Assembly: GCA_022010015.1 (NCBI GenBank)
Contig: CP091735.1
Location: 1,240,001-1,304,000 of the forward strand
Direction: 5' to 3'
DNA: 64,000 nt
DNA from: Clostridium sp.
Lineage (GTDB): Bacteria > Bacillota_I > Bacilli_A > Acholeplasmatales > Anaeroplasmataceae
Shown: piece after piece, positions 22,006 through 31,890 of the stretch
Layout of the letters: every line of letters starts with the position of its first letter
Position numbering within the stretch: position 1 is the stretch's first letter
Made by a program: the position numbers and the translations under genes
Notes under the pieces: generated by a model
What the model was told of the DNA's origin: nothing
What the model saw: the letters and a program-made list of their open reading frames with translations, nothing else
Database searches by the model: none

Positions 22006-23179
22006 TTTATTTTTAATTTGTCAAGCTTCAGTTTTTTTGTGCTTTTTAATTATTTTGTCAACAATTATAGGAGTAAATTATAATAAGGTTATAAGAGATA
22101 GTAATAATGTTTTTGGATGCTTTATTAGCCAATGATGGTAAATTTGATTTGGAGCCTATAAGGGGTGAAATGAAAAATCCTCCTAATAAGGAAACACCAT
22201 TTGAAACAAGATATTTTAGTGTTAAATTTGGTGATGAGGTTACAATTGATGTTACAAGAATTGCTTCAGTAAACGAAGAAGAAGCTTTTAAATATGGCAA
22301 ATAGCATTAAAAAAAATAATGGCTTTTATGGTATATATCGTTATAAGGCTAAAGATACAGATGACTATAAATTAGTTGTTTTTGTTGATTGTGCTAGATC
22401 TTTGGATTCAATTAAAAAAATTTAATTATTACAAGCATTTGGATATCACTTATTGGGCTTTTTAATGGTATTTATTTTTAATATTTTTTTGGTAGTAAAA
22501 TAATATTAAAGCCAGTAATAAAAAGCCGATATTAAACAAAAAAATGTTTATTACTAATGCATCTCATGAATTAAAAAAACACCACTTACGATTATTTCAG
22601 CTAATAATGAGCTTATTGAAATTGAAAAGGGTGATAATGAATATAGTAAGTCAATTTCCAAACAAATTACTAGATTGACCTCGATGATTAATAATTTAAC
22701 ATCTCTTGCTAAATTAGATGAATATGATAAAATCATTAAAAAGTAGAGTTAATATTAGTAAATTAGCAAGTGAGGCAATGTCTTCATTTACATCTGTTAA
22801 TGATATTTTTAAATAAGAAGGTTAATTGTAATATTGAGGAAGATTTATTTTTTTGATTGTAATAGTGAATTAATTTCCAAGCTTTTTTTATTTGTTGTTA
22901 GATAATGCTTATAAATATTCTTTTGAGCTATATCGATTTTTAATTTAAAAACATAATGGTAAATATATCGAAATAGTAACTAAAAAAATGATGCAAATAT
23001 TAAAAAGTCAAAATGGTAATTTATTATTAGAAAGATTTAACCGTGGAGATTCTATAAGAGGCGAAATTTCAGGTAGTGGGATTGGTCTATCACTTGTTAA
23101 TGAAATTGTAAATCTTCATAATGGAACAATTGATATTGATGTTAAAGATGGAAGCTATGAATGTTTAATATGCTTTTAA
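21984..23179 (+). CDS. Sensor histidine kinase
   Basis: About 395 residues. One membrane helix near the N-terminus, an extracytoplasmic region (about 22110-22420), a second helix (22440-22500), then the H-box NASHELKTPLTIISANNELI (22555-22620), N-box LLLDNAYKYS (22900) and G-boxes SGSGIGLSLVNEIV (23070-23110). The ATG overlaps the response regulator. Heavily broken by A/T runs. The sensor domain is not recognisable, so the signal is unknown. Confidence 0.85.
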
Positions 23180-23181
23180 GT

Positions 23182-23213
23182 AAAAGTACAATTTGAAAGT
23201 TGTACTTTTTTTC
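23182..23213 (+). terminator. Terminator after the two-component system
   Basis: AAAAGTACAA and TTGTACTTTT pair perfectly around an 8-nt loop, with more T after. Confidence 0.85.
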
Positions 23214-23270
23214 TTTTCTTAAGGTTCAATTAAGGTTTGAAGTTTATTATATAGTTAAGGAGCTGATATT

Positions 23271-24004
23271 GTGGATGTTTTTTTAAAAGATATGAATATA
23301 AATATTTAGTTAATAAATCATTATTAATTAAATTAAAAAGAATTGCTTGCAAAACATAATTTCTTTATTGATGATTATGGTCTTTCAACAATTAAGAGCT
23401 TATATTTTGATACGCCTAATAATTTGTTAGTAACTAGAAGCCTTGATAAACCAATTTATAAAGAAAAGCTAAGGCTGAGAGGTTATAGTGATTCAAGCTA
23501 TTATTTGGAAATTAAAAAAAGAAATATGATGGTATTGTCTATAAAAGAAGAATTAAAACAAATTTAAACGAATGCTCTAGCTTTTTAGATTATAATTACA
23601 ATTATAAATGTCAAATAGGTCAGGAAATTAATTTCTTTAGAGACTACTATAAGGAATTAATGCCAAGTATGTTAATTATGTATGAAAGAGAAGCGTATCA
23701 TAATTTAGATTCAGATTTAAGAATAACTATTGATTATGATATAAGATATCGTAATTATAAGCTTTTTGGACTTTAATTATGAGCTTGGAAATAAATTGAT
23801 TGATGGCTACATATTGTTAGAAATTAAATGTAGTAGTGCTTATCCTTTATGGCTTGTTAGGTTTTTTTAAGTGAGAATAAAATATTTAAATGTAGCTTTT
23901 CTAAATATGGCTATGCATATTTAGATAGCTTAGGTAAAGAATATGAAGGAGATGTAATGAAATGCAAGGATTATTTGAATCCATCTTTAGCGATGGTAAT
24001 ATAG
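23271..24004 (+). CDS. VTC-domain (polyphosphate polymerase-like) protein
   Basis: About 240 residues from GTG 23271 behind AAGGAG. T7 at 23277 read as T5 gives the typical start VDVFKRYEYKYLV. Further blocks SLYFDTPNN, EKLRLRGY, YYLEIKK, MYEREAY and EIKCSSAYPLW give the basic and acidic tunnel residues of the VTC4/triphosphate-tunnel fold. In Bacillota such genes commonly pair with DUF4956, and often with CotH or beta-helix surface proteins, as here. Polyphosphate synthesis is a family inference. Its end overlaps DUF4956. Confidence 0.8.
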
Positions 24005-24651
24005 AAATATATAGCTTTTTTATAGTTATTATAGTAGGGCTATTGATTGGTGTGGTATTTAGCTTAGTTAGTAAGAAAAGAATAAATTCAACTAAGAATT
24101 TTTTTATAGCTGAGGCTATTTTTGCCAGCGTGTGTTGCAATGGTTATTATGTTAGTTAATGGTAATATTGGAGCAGGAGTGGCAGTTGCGGGAGCTTTTA
24201 GCCTAGTAAGGTTTAGAAGTGCAGCTGGTAATGCGTTAGAGATAAGCATCATATTTATTGATATGGTAATTGGACTTACTCTAGGAATGGGCTATATTCT
24301 TTATGGGATTATTTTTGCGATTATTGTTATAATTGCTTTATTAGTTTTAAATAATACCAAAAATTTTTGATGCCTCATGAAAATGATTTAGCAAGAAAAA
24401 TTAAAGATTGTAGTTCCTGAAGATGTTGATTATGTTAATTTATTTAATGATATTTTTTTGCTAAATATACTAAGTCATATAAATTAAATAAGGCTAAGCT
24501 ATGTAATATGGGTAGTATGATTCAATTGAATTATGAAATTGAGCTTAATGATAATACCAGTGAGAAAAGCTTTATTGATGAAATTAGATGTCGTAATGGG
24601 AATTTAGAAATAGTGATGGAGCGTGTTATATATGAAGAAAAAGATCTTTAA
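23962..24651 (+). CDS. DUF4956 membrane protein
   Basis: About 230 residues. Helices IYSFFIVIIVGLLIGVVFSL, then ACVAMVIMLVNGNIGAG and FIDMVIGLTLGMGYILYG; the block AGAFSLVRFRSAAGNALEIS is the DUF4956 signature. The cytosolic C-terminal part (about 24370-24650) is ferredoxin-like in appearance. ATG 23962 follows AAGGAG; it overlaps the VTC gene by about 43 bp and the next lipoprotein by 20 bp. Function unknown; the constant pairing with VTC proteins suggests a joint role at the membrane. Confidence 0.85.
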
Positions 24652-26230
24652 TAGTTTGTTTATTGGTTTAGGTTTGGTGGCTTTAGCTGGATGTAGTAAG
24701 AATAATTCAACAAGTATTGATAAAGGTAGTTTAATTAAAAGTGAGGATGTCGATTCTAGCTATGATGAGGCTTCAACAGTTTATGATGCCACTAGGATTA
24801 CAGCTGGCGGAAGCTATATGATTGAAGGATATGTAACAAATTCAATTATTGTTGATTGTGATGATGAGGTAACCCTGATTTTTAAATAATGCTGCTATTA
24901 ATATAAATAATTTTGCTGGTATATATGTTAAGGATGCCAAAAAGGTATATATTAATTTGGTTGGGGAAAATGCTTTGACAACAACCGGCGACTATGAAAA
25001 TATTGATGATAATAAGGTTGATGGAGCTATATTTTCTAAGTCTGACTTAACAATTAAAGGCGATGGCAGCTTAACTATTAATTCTAATTTACATGGAGTT
25101 GTTTGTAAGGATAATTTAGTTATAAGCAGTAATTATTTAAATATTAAAGCTACTAAAAAAAGGGTATTGATGTTAATGATTCATTTTTTTAGCGTATCAA
25201 ACAGAAATTGAAATTGATTCAAATACGGATGCAATTCATGTTGAAAATGATGATACAGCCTTAGGTTATGCATATTTAGATAGCTCAACTATAAAAAAAT
25301 TATAACTACAAGAGATGGAATCTCATCATCAGGCTTACTAGAAATTGAAAATAGTAGCTTAGATATTAATGCTATTTCTAATACATCCTTAAGTAGTGAT
25401 TCAATTAAGGGAATAAAAAGCTGGTAGTGATATTACATTTTTCAAATACAATTGCTGATATAACATCATCAGATGATGCAATTCATTCTAATAATAATGT
25501 AACAATTAATAGTGGAGAATATATTATTTCTAGTGATGATGATGGAATTCATGCGGATAATAGTCTTGTTATTAATGGTGGAAATATTAATATCTTGAAA
25601 AGCTATGAGGGATTAGAAGGAAAAAAAATGTTGAAATTAATTCAGGTGAAATATCAATTATAAGTAGCGATGATGGCATAAATGCAGCTGGTGGAAATGA
25701 TGGCTCAAGCTTTAATAGACCAGGTGCCAATAATTTTTCAACATCTAGTGATGTTTATATTAATATAAATGGTGGCAATATTACCATTGATGCTTCTGGG
25801 GATGGAATTGATTCAAATGGCAATTTAAATGTATCTGGTGGAACTATAATTGTTTATGGGCCAACAAATAATGGCAATGGAGCCTTAGATTATGATGGAA
25901 CGTCTTCAATTACAGGTGGAATTTTATGCGCTATTGGCTATAGTGGTATGGCAATGAATTTCAAAACAAGTACACAAGGCTCTATATTGTATAATACTAA
26001 TACAACCTATAAAGCAGGCACTAAAATAAGTCTTAGTGGTAGTGATGAGATATTTAGTATCACAAGCAAAAAGTCATTTAATAGTGTAGTTATATCTACT
26101 CCAGATATTGTTCTTGGAAGCTATACTTTAAACATTAATATAGATAGCTATACAATAAATTTAACATCATTATTATATTCTAATTCTACTGGTGGTTTTT
26201 AATCCTGGTGGTCCAGGATTTCACCATTAA
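24632..26230 (+). CDS. Beta-helix lipoprotein, carbohydrate-binding (Cthe_2159-like)
   Basis: About 530 residues with lipobox LVALAGC at residues 14-20. The body is a parallel beta-helix of repeating turns such as SSDDAIHSNNNVTINSG, SSDDDGIHADNSLVINGG and SSDDGINAAGG, the pattern of the Cthe_2159 / DUF4353 family that binds acidic polysaccharides like polygalacturonate. Breaks at 24890, 25155, 25290, 25420, 25625 and 26200. It is the last gene of the VTC-DUF4956 operon. In a genome with a pectin locus, pectin binding is a reasonable inference. Confidence 0.8.
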
Positions 26231-26343
26231 ATAAAATAAAAAAATAACAAAGAAAAAGTATTGATTTTTAGTTTAAAGAAGTGATATCTTTAAATTAAGA
26301 AAAAAATACTTTATTTTTTTTAATAAAAGTGGGTGATTTTTTT

Positions 26344-27736
26344 ATGTCAGTAAGCCTAAGAACTAAGAAATTAAGCTATAATATAGGGAAGATGAATGTA
26401 GCCTTAGATTTAAATTTTTAAATCTTATTATATAAATATAGATTTGTTTTTCTAATGCCTATAGTACACCATTCAACTTGAATCTAAATTATGATTCAAA
26501 TTATTTAAGATGGTATTTAAATATGGAACTTGTAATAGTTTATAATAATAGTAATTATTATGAGTTAATAAGTATTGATGGCAAAATAGTAACTACAACA
26601 AATGGTCATATAAGTACATATGAAGGAAATAAGCTAATATGGCAAGGAAATCATTTAATAAAATATAATGATAATACCTATAGCTATGATAGTAATGGTT
26701 TAAGAAGAAGTAAGAACAATATTAAATATTATTATGAAAATAATAATTTAGTAAAAAGAAATAGGGAAAATGAATTAAGCTATTTATATGTAAATAGTGC
26801 TCCATATGGATTAATATATAATGATAAGTTATATTATTATATAAAAAAACATAAGAGGAGAAATCATCAAAATAATAGATGATAAAGGACAAGAAGTAGG
26901 AAGCTATAAATATGATTCCTATGGTAATATATTAGAATATAATGGCCAAATAGCTAAAATAAATAATATAAGATATAAAAGGGTATTATTATGATAAAGA
27001 AACAAATTTATATTATTTAAAAAGTAGATATTATGATCCAAGTATAGGAAGGTTTATATCAATAGATGATGTAGCATATTTAGATATAAATAATATAACT
27101 GGTTTAAATTTATATGCTTATTGTAATAACAATCCTATTATGTATGATGATCCTGAGGGGAATTTTGCAATATCGGCATTGTTTGCTGGACTGCTTATTG
27201 GAGTAGCGGCATCTATGTTGAAAGACTATTTAAATGACGGAATGTTGTTTAATGGTGATGTTTCAGTTTTAGAGTACATTGGCTCAGGTGTAGCTGGTAT
27301 TATTGGAGGACTTGCAGGACAAGCTGGAAATGTTTTAATTAGATTTTGTGGTGCAATTGGTTCGGAAATTGTTGGAAGTTTAATTTCTGAAAATACTAAT
27401 TATTCATGCTCTTCATTAATAAATAATGTCATTACAGGTATATTTTTCTACATGTATATCAGAAGGATTAACAATACTTGGAAAAAGAATTGTTAAATCA
27501 ATTTATGCCAATTCATTTGCAAATGCATCTAAAAAAAGGTCAAAAAAAGAATTGTTGAAATTTCTGAAAAAAATGGTGAATTTGATGTTACAAACGAAAG
27601 TGCTTTATTAGTTATAAAAATCAATAAATTTGTCAGTACTTTCGATAGAATTCAAAAAAATGTCAGGAAATTTTTTTATAGTTTGACCGTTGGCGTTTTT
27701 TTGGAAATATTATTGAATGGCAGGATTAATTTATGA
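26344..27736 (+). CDS. Short Rhs/YD-repeat protein with C-terminal toxin tip 1
   Basis: YD-repeat-like beta-strand text (TYSYDSNGLRRSKNNIKYYY, KYDSYGNILEYNG) leads to the Rhs core: YYLKSRYYDPSIGRFISIDD and NLYAYCNNNPIMYDDPEG (27010-27160). After DPEG the variable tip starts: glycine-rich hydrophobic FAISALFAGLLIGVAASML, then a lysine-rich end (to TGA 27734-27736). I cannot assign the tip. Only about 230 residues precede the core, far fewer than a full Rhs shell, and no signal peptide is seen. The stop overlaps the next gene by ATGA. Breaks near 26420, 26845, 26985, 27440, 27535 and later. Confidence 0.7.
27026..27163 (+). repeat. Rhs core repeat, copy 1
   Basis: First of three near-identical stretches of about 137 bp coding for YYDPSIGRF to DPEG. 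Copies 1 and 2 are similar over a longer span (about 26690-27163 and 28475-28947). Confidence 0.9.
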
Positions 27737-28213
27737 AAAAAAACAAAATGTTTTAATTTCCTATATATTATTTTATGGTGGCTTTTTTTATCAGCATTCT
27801 TATCTTTTTATTTTTTTGATATTATATACAATAGTATTTGATAATTATAAGGTGACATTAGTGCATTGGTTTTGTATGGTTTTGGTTTTGTTGGGTACAA
27901 TACTACCATTTTTTTGCTCATAATTATAGTTTGTATTTTTTTATTTTTTTCAATGTATAAGCCTGAATACAAACTGATGAAATCATTAAGGATAGATTCT
28001 GATACTGGATTTATACAGGGAGTTCCTAATAACAATTGTTCTGAATTTTTGGTTTCAAATATCACAAAATGTAGCAAAAATAGAACTAAAAAAAGAAAAA
28101 GGCATATACATAGGTAAATGCAATGGTCAATTTATAAGAATTGATATGAAAGGCTGGCTATTTAAGGATAAATATGTTTATGAGTTATTACAAACGTATT
28201 TTTATTATTGAAT
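27733..28213 (+). CDS. Putative membrane immunity protein for tip 1
   Basis: About 160 residues; the ATGA overlap with the toxin stop is the classic toxin-immunity arrangement. Two or more hydrophobic segments (FLYIILWWLFLSAFLSF, MVLVLLGTILPFLLIIIVCIFLFF) precede a soluble half with YKLMKSLRIDSDTGFIQGVP and GQFIRIDMKGW. It shares no clear similarity with the other two immunity candidates except the membrane-plus-soluble plan of the protein at 30711. Role inferred from position. Confidence 0.55.
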
Positions 28214-28470
28214 ATCTTATAATGCATAGGTTGTCTTTTTAAATATGTTTATAAAAAAAGATAAATAATAATGATATAAATGAGGTTGAATTAATTTTTT
28301 TATTAATGGAAAAAAAGAGAAAAAAATACAAATTATCATCAAATGGTAAAAATAAGGACTAAATTAACACTTAGATTTAAGAACTATAATAAATGCAAAT
28401 TTATTGATGGTAATAAATATTCTATTAGAGATTTTTTTATTCTTTAAATAAAAAAATAATAAAATGTAAT
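28214..28470 (+). pseudogene. Remnant of a second immunity-like gene
   Basis: No intact ORF. Across frames, pieces such as TLRFKNYNKCKFIDGNKYSIRD resemble the end of the protein at 30711 (YHKINKYFVRINEQEFVERK). It fills the gap between immunity 1 and the second core repeat, as expected for a decayed toxin-immunity cassette. Confidence 0.35.
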
Positions 28471-29596
28471 GATAGTAATGGTTTAAGAAGAAGTAAGAAC
28501 AATATTAAATATTATTATGAAAAATAATAATTTAGTAAAAGAAATAGGGGAAAATGAATTAAGCTATTTATATTTAAATAGAGCTCCATATGGATTAATA
28601 AATAATGACAAGCTATATTATTATATAAAAAAACATAAGAGGATAAATCATCAAAATAATAGATGGCTTAGGTAATGAGGAAGGAAGCTATAAATATGAT
28701 CCCTATGGTAATATATTAGAATATAATGGCGAAAATAGCTAAAATAAATAATATAAGATATAAAGGGTATTATTATGATAAAAGAAACAAATTTATATTA
28801 TTTGAAGAGTAGATATTATGATCCAAGTATCGGATATTTACATCAATAGATGATGTAGTGTATTTAGATATAAATAATATAACTGGTTTAAATTTATATG
28901 CTTATTGTAATAATAATCCTATTATGTATGATGACCCTGAGGGGAATATGCCTTTTTTGGTGGTTACTGCAATTATTGGATCGGTAATAGGTTTTGGAAT
29001 GGCAGCATATAACGATTATAAAAAAGATGGGGTTTGGTTTAATGGTGGGATTGGAAACTATGTTGCATGCATATTAGCGGGTACTGCTATTGAAATTATT
29101 GGTGGATTAACCGCATCATCATTATTGACAGGCAATTTCTTATCTAATTGTAGTCAAGTTTACTTTGGTTTGAAAGGTTTGGCTTGGGCATATACGATTG
29201 GAGGACCTGGTGCAGCATGATTATACGCAGCTAATAATTTCTTTAACTCTATTCATGTCAATTCATCTTGGTTAGGTTATTGGCCATCAAATAATGGATT
29301 TAGTGGTTCTACACAATCGTTAGTTTTACAAAAAGGAACTATAATTCAAAGAATTGGCGGAACTAATGGAACATTTGTTTCACCATATTATACTGATCCA
29401 ATGAGTTTGTCGTTACCATATCATCAAATGTCAAGTATGTCTAATCCAACGATGTATATAGTAAATCAACCTATTGCTATAATATCTGGACAAGCTACAC
29501 CATGGTTTGGACAATATGGTGGTGGAACTCAATATTTGTTACCAAAAAAACTATTCAAGAATTAATTGATTCAGGATTTTTTTATCTAAATTATAA
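28471..29596 (+). pseudogene. Orphan Rhs tip 2 with TNT-type NADase toxin domain
   Basis: It starts inside a duplicated YD region (NGLRRSKNNIKYYYE) with no start codon of its own, repeats the Rhs core to DPEG, then a new tip. Residues after 29230 match the TNT domain known as an NAD+ glycohydrolase in Mycobacterium CpnT: LQKGTIIQRIGG, LPYHQM, ATPWFGQYGGGTQYLLP and IQELIDSGFL. An in-frame TGA at 29218-29220 (GGPGAA-stop-LYAANN) is not at a homopolymer and looks like a real nonsense change. With T7 at 29578 read as T5, the domain ends at TAA 29594-29596. It is probably a silent cassette that could be swapped behind the active core. Confidence 0.75.
28811..28947 (+). repeat. Rhs core repeat, copy 2
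   Basis: Near-identical to 27026-27163; leads into the TNT tip. Confidence 0.9.
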
Positions 29597-29609
29597 AGAG
29601 GCGTTAAAG

Positions 29610-29875
29610 ATGAAATATAATGAATTAAAGAAAATTGTTAATGAAAACAAAGATATTTCTGAAAAAAATCTATATTTGCAATTTTTTTGTTGTGTAAAAC
29701 AAAAATGAGTTGTACAAAAAAATTTCTTTAGTTAAAAAAATTTTCTTGGTAAATATGTTGTTACGCTTTGGCTTGACTATGAGTATGGTAGATTTTTTTG
29801 AAAGAAAAAGAATTTAACGATAAAGATGACGCTGCAGATTACGCTTGGAATTTAATGAAATTAATAGAAAAATAA
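29610..29875 (+). CDS. Putative immunity protein for the TNT toxin
   Basis: About 87 residues behind AGAGGCG, 13 bp after the toxin stop. It starts MKYNELKKIVNEN and ends KEFNDKDDAADYAWNLMKLIEK; small, soluble and charged, with a WLDYEYGRFFERKEF segment. Size and place fit a TNT immunity factor, but I see no diagnostic motif. Breaks at 29683, 29720, 29737 and 29796. Confidence 0.55.
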
Positions 29876-29993
29876 ATAAATTAAAAATCGACTTTAATTC
29901 TAATTGATTCCTATAAAATTTATACATACATCATTGAAAAAAATGCAATTTGAAATACGACAATCAGATTATTATAAAAAAATATAATAAATT

Positions 29994-30130
29994 GATATTA
30001 TGATTCAAGTATCGGAAGGTTTATATCAATAGATGATGTAGTATATTTAGATATAAATAATATAACTGGCTTAAATTTATATGCTTATTGTAATAACAAT
30101 CCTATTATGTATGATGATCCTGAGGGGAAT
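29994..30130 (+). repeat. Rhs core repeat, copy 3
   Basis: Near-identical to 27026-27163 from the tyrosine-rich core to DPEG; leads into tip 3. Confidence 0.9.
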
Positions 30131-30696
30131 AGTGCAATTCTAATAAGTTTGATTATAGGAACTGTTTTTTTGGATTTGCTGGTACAATGTTAACAGATTG
30201 GCTTGATGATGGACAGATTTTTAATGGAAGTCAAGGCTGGAGAGATTATTTAGGAAATACAATAGCTGGAACTATAGGCGGATTAGCTGGAGGGTTTGGA
30301 TTAAATATGTTAGGTTCTATGTTGTACTCTATAACGGGTGATACGATTGGTGGTTTAATTAGTGGAGACATTAATTCTTGGAAGTCTTTCGGGCAAACTA
30401 TTGTATTATCAATAGGAATATCAATTTTGTCTTCCGGTATTTCTTCAGCTGTAAGTGATGTATTTGGAACAAGAATGTATAAAAAAATTAGAGGAGTTTC
30501 TACAAAAAATATTAAGGATAATAATTATATTAAAAATCTCAAAGGTTCATTTAAAAAAGCTGGTGTTACAACTTTAAAAATTGGACGTAATTCAATGGAT
30601 GACTTCTTAAAAGCACTTAGTAAAACAACTTCTAATGTTATTGTAACAGAAATCGCTGGTAATATGGTGTCTACATCAATTGGAATGTGGTTCTAA
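29994..30696 (+). CDS. Orphan Rhs tip 3 with unknown toxin domain
   Basis: Third copy of the core end (YYDSSIGRFISIDD to DPEG) followed by a third tip of about 185 residues. This tip is glycine-rich and hydrophobic (NTIAGTIGGLAGGFGLNMLGSM, TIVLSIGISILSSGISSAVSD), then basic and soluble (KKIRGVSTKNIKDNN) and ends IAGNMVSTSIGMWF. It is intact from 30187 on. No start codon precedes the core piece, so expression would need recombination with the upstream gene. The toxin activity is unknown. Confidence 0.65.
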
Positions 30697-30710
30697 AGGG
30701 AGACAAAATT

Positions 30711-31455
30711 ATGGTGAATAAAAAGGAAAAGAATCATGGTTATTAAAAAGATCCTAATTTTTGTACCTAGAAGTAAGAAAAATTAGAATAATTATTTTTT
30801 TACTATTACTAATTTGATATTAATATCTTTATTGCCTATATTAGCAATTTGGATTAATTATCCTTATGGGTATTTATGTTGGATATTAGTTTTTTTCATT
30901 TTTTTAGCTCTATTTTTATATAACAGCATTTCATGTTCATACACAAAGATATCCACTAAATGATTATTTGGATTATAAGTTTAATCCTTTGAAAGATGAG
31001 TTAATTGAGCGTAATAACAATTTTATTATCGAGATTGAAAGAAAAGCAAATATTTATGAAGTTAGATTAAAAAGAGAAAAAGAATTAATTTTTGATATGA
31101 AAGGGTGTATATTTCCATTAACAATTATTAATGCTTATTTGGGTAGACAATTTATTATAAAATATATAAATAAATATAAGCTTATTTCCGATACGATGGG
31201 AAAAAAATGTTAATATATCAAAGCTATTTAAAAAAATATATGATTGTTCAAATAATCTTTAAAAAAATAAAGACAAGATAAAAAAATATTTTTTTGATAA
31301 AAAAAGGCAAGACAAAAAAATGAATTATTTAATTAAGTCAATTAATGTCCATGGTTATATAACATGGTATATAACATATCATAAAATAAATAAATACTTC
31401 GTAAGAATAAATGAACAAGAATTCGTTGAAAGAAAAAAATATACTATAATAAAAA
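30711..31455 (+). CDS. Putative membrane immunity protein for tip 3
   Basis: ATG 30711 behind AAAGGGAG, 12 bp after tip 3. Two hydrophobic segments (30790-30930) then a soluble domain (NPLKDELIERNNNFIIEIERK, FPLTIINAYLGRQFIIKYIN). The tail, in another frame, reads WYITYHKINKYFVRINEQEF. The membrane-plus-soluble plan repeats that of the protein at 27733. Frames break at several A/T runs, so the end is approximate. Confidence 0.5.
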
Positions 31456-31499
31456 AATGAATGCTTTAGGAATAAATAATAGCCTATATCAAAAATTCA

Positions 31500-31625
31500 A
31501 TGTTAAATTTAAGAAGTGCCAGAATAACCTATAATGTAGGAAAAGAAGGATATAACTATCTAAGCTATAATATAATAAATAAAGGTTTAAGTAATGGTAC
31601 AATTGATGTTAGTATAGATATATAG
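31500..31625 (+). other. Small ORF resembling the start of the Rhs gene
   Basis: A 41-codon frame starting MLNLRSARITYNVGKEGYN, similar in plan to the start of the Rhs gene at 26344 (VSLRTKKLSYNIGK). It probably is another Rhs fragment. The rest of 31456-31810 holds no gene I can support. Confidence 0.35.
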
Positions 31626-31810
31626 ACACATAAAGAATAAAATTCTTAAAATTTGTATGCAAAAAGAATATAAATGCATCTTTTGAATAGAATAATTAAA
31701 ACTTTAGTATTTGTCCAAAAAGTCAAAAATGTGAAATTTCAATAGCTTATTCTATTAAATATTTTTTTATGAAAACAATCATTACAATAAGAAAATTTTA
31801 ATATTAGAAA

Positions 31811-31868
31811 AAAATCACTTGATAAGCATATTAAAAAAATGCTAAAAATTCATTCAAGTGATTTTTTT
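31811..31868 (+). terminator. Terminator or attenuator hairpin just before nrdD
   Basis: AAAATCACTTG and CAAGTGATTTT form an 11-bp stem, with an inner AGCAT/ATGCT stem, ending in T7. Only 22 bp separate the T run from the nrdD start, too little for a promoter, so nrdD transcription must pass through it. A weak promoter (TTGAAT, TAGTAT) lies near 31683-31710. Confidence 0.6.
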
Positions 31869-31890
31869 ATAGAAGTTGGGTGGTAAAAAA

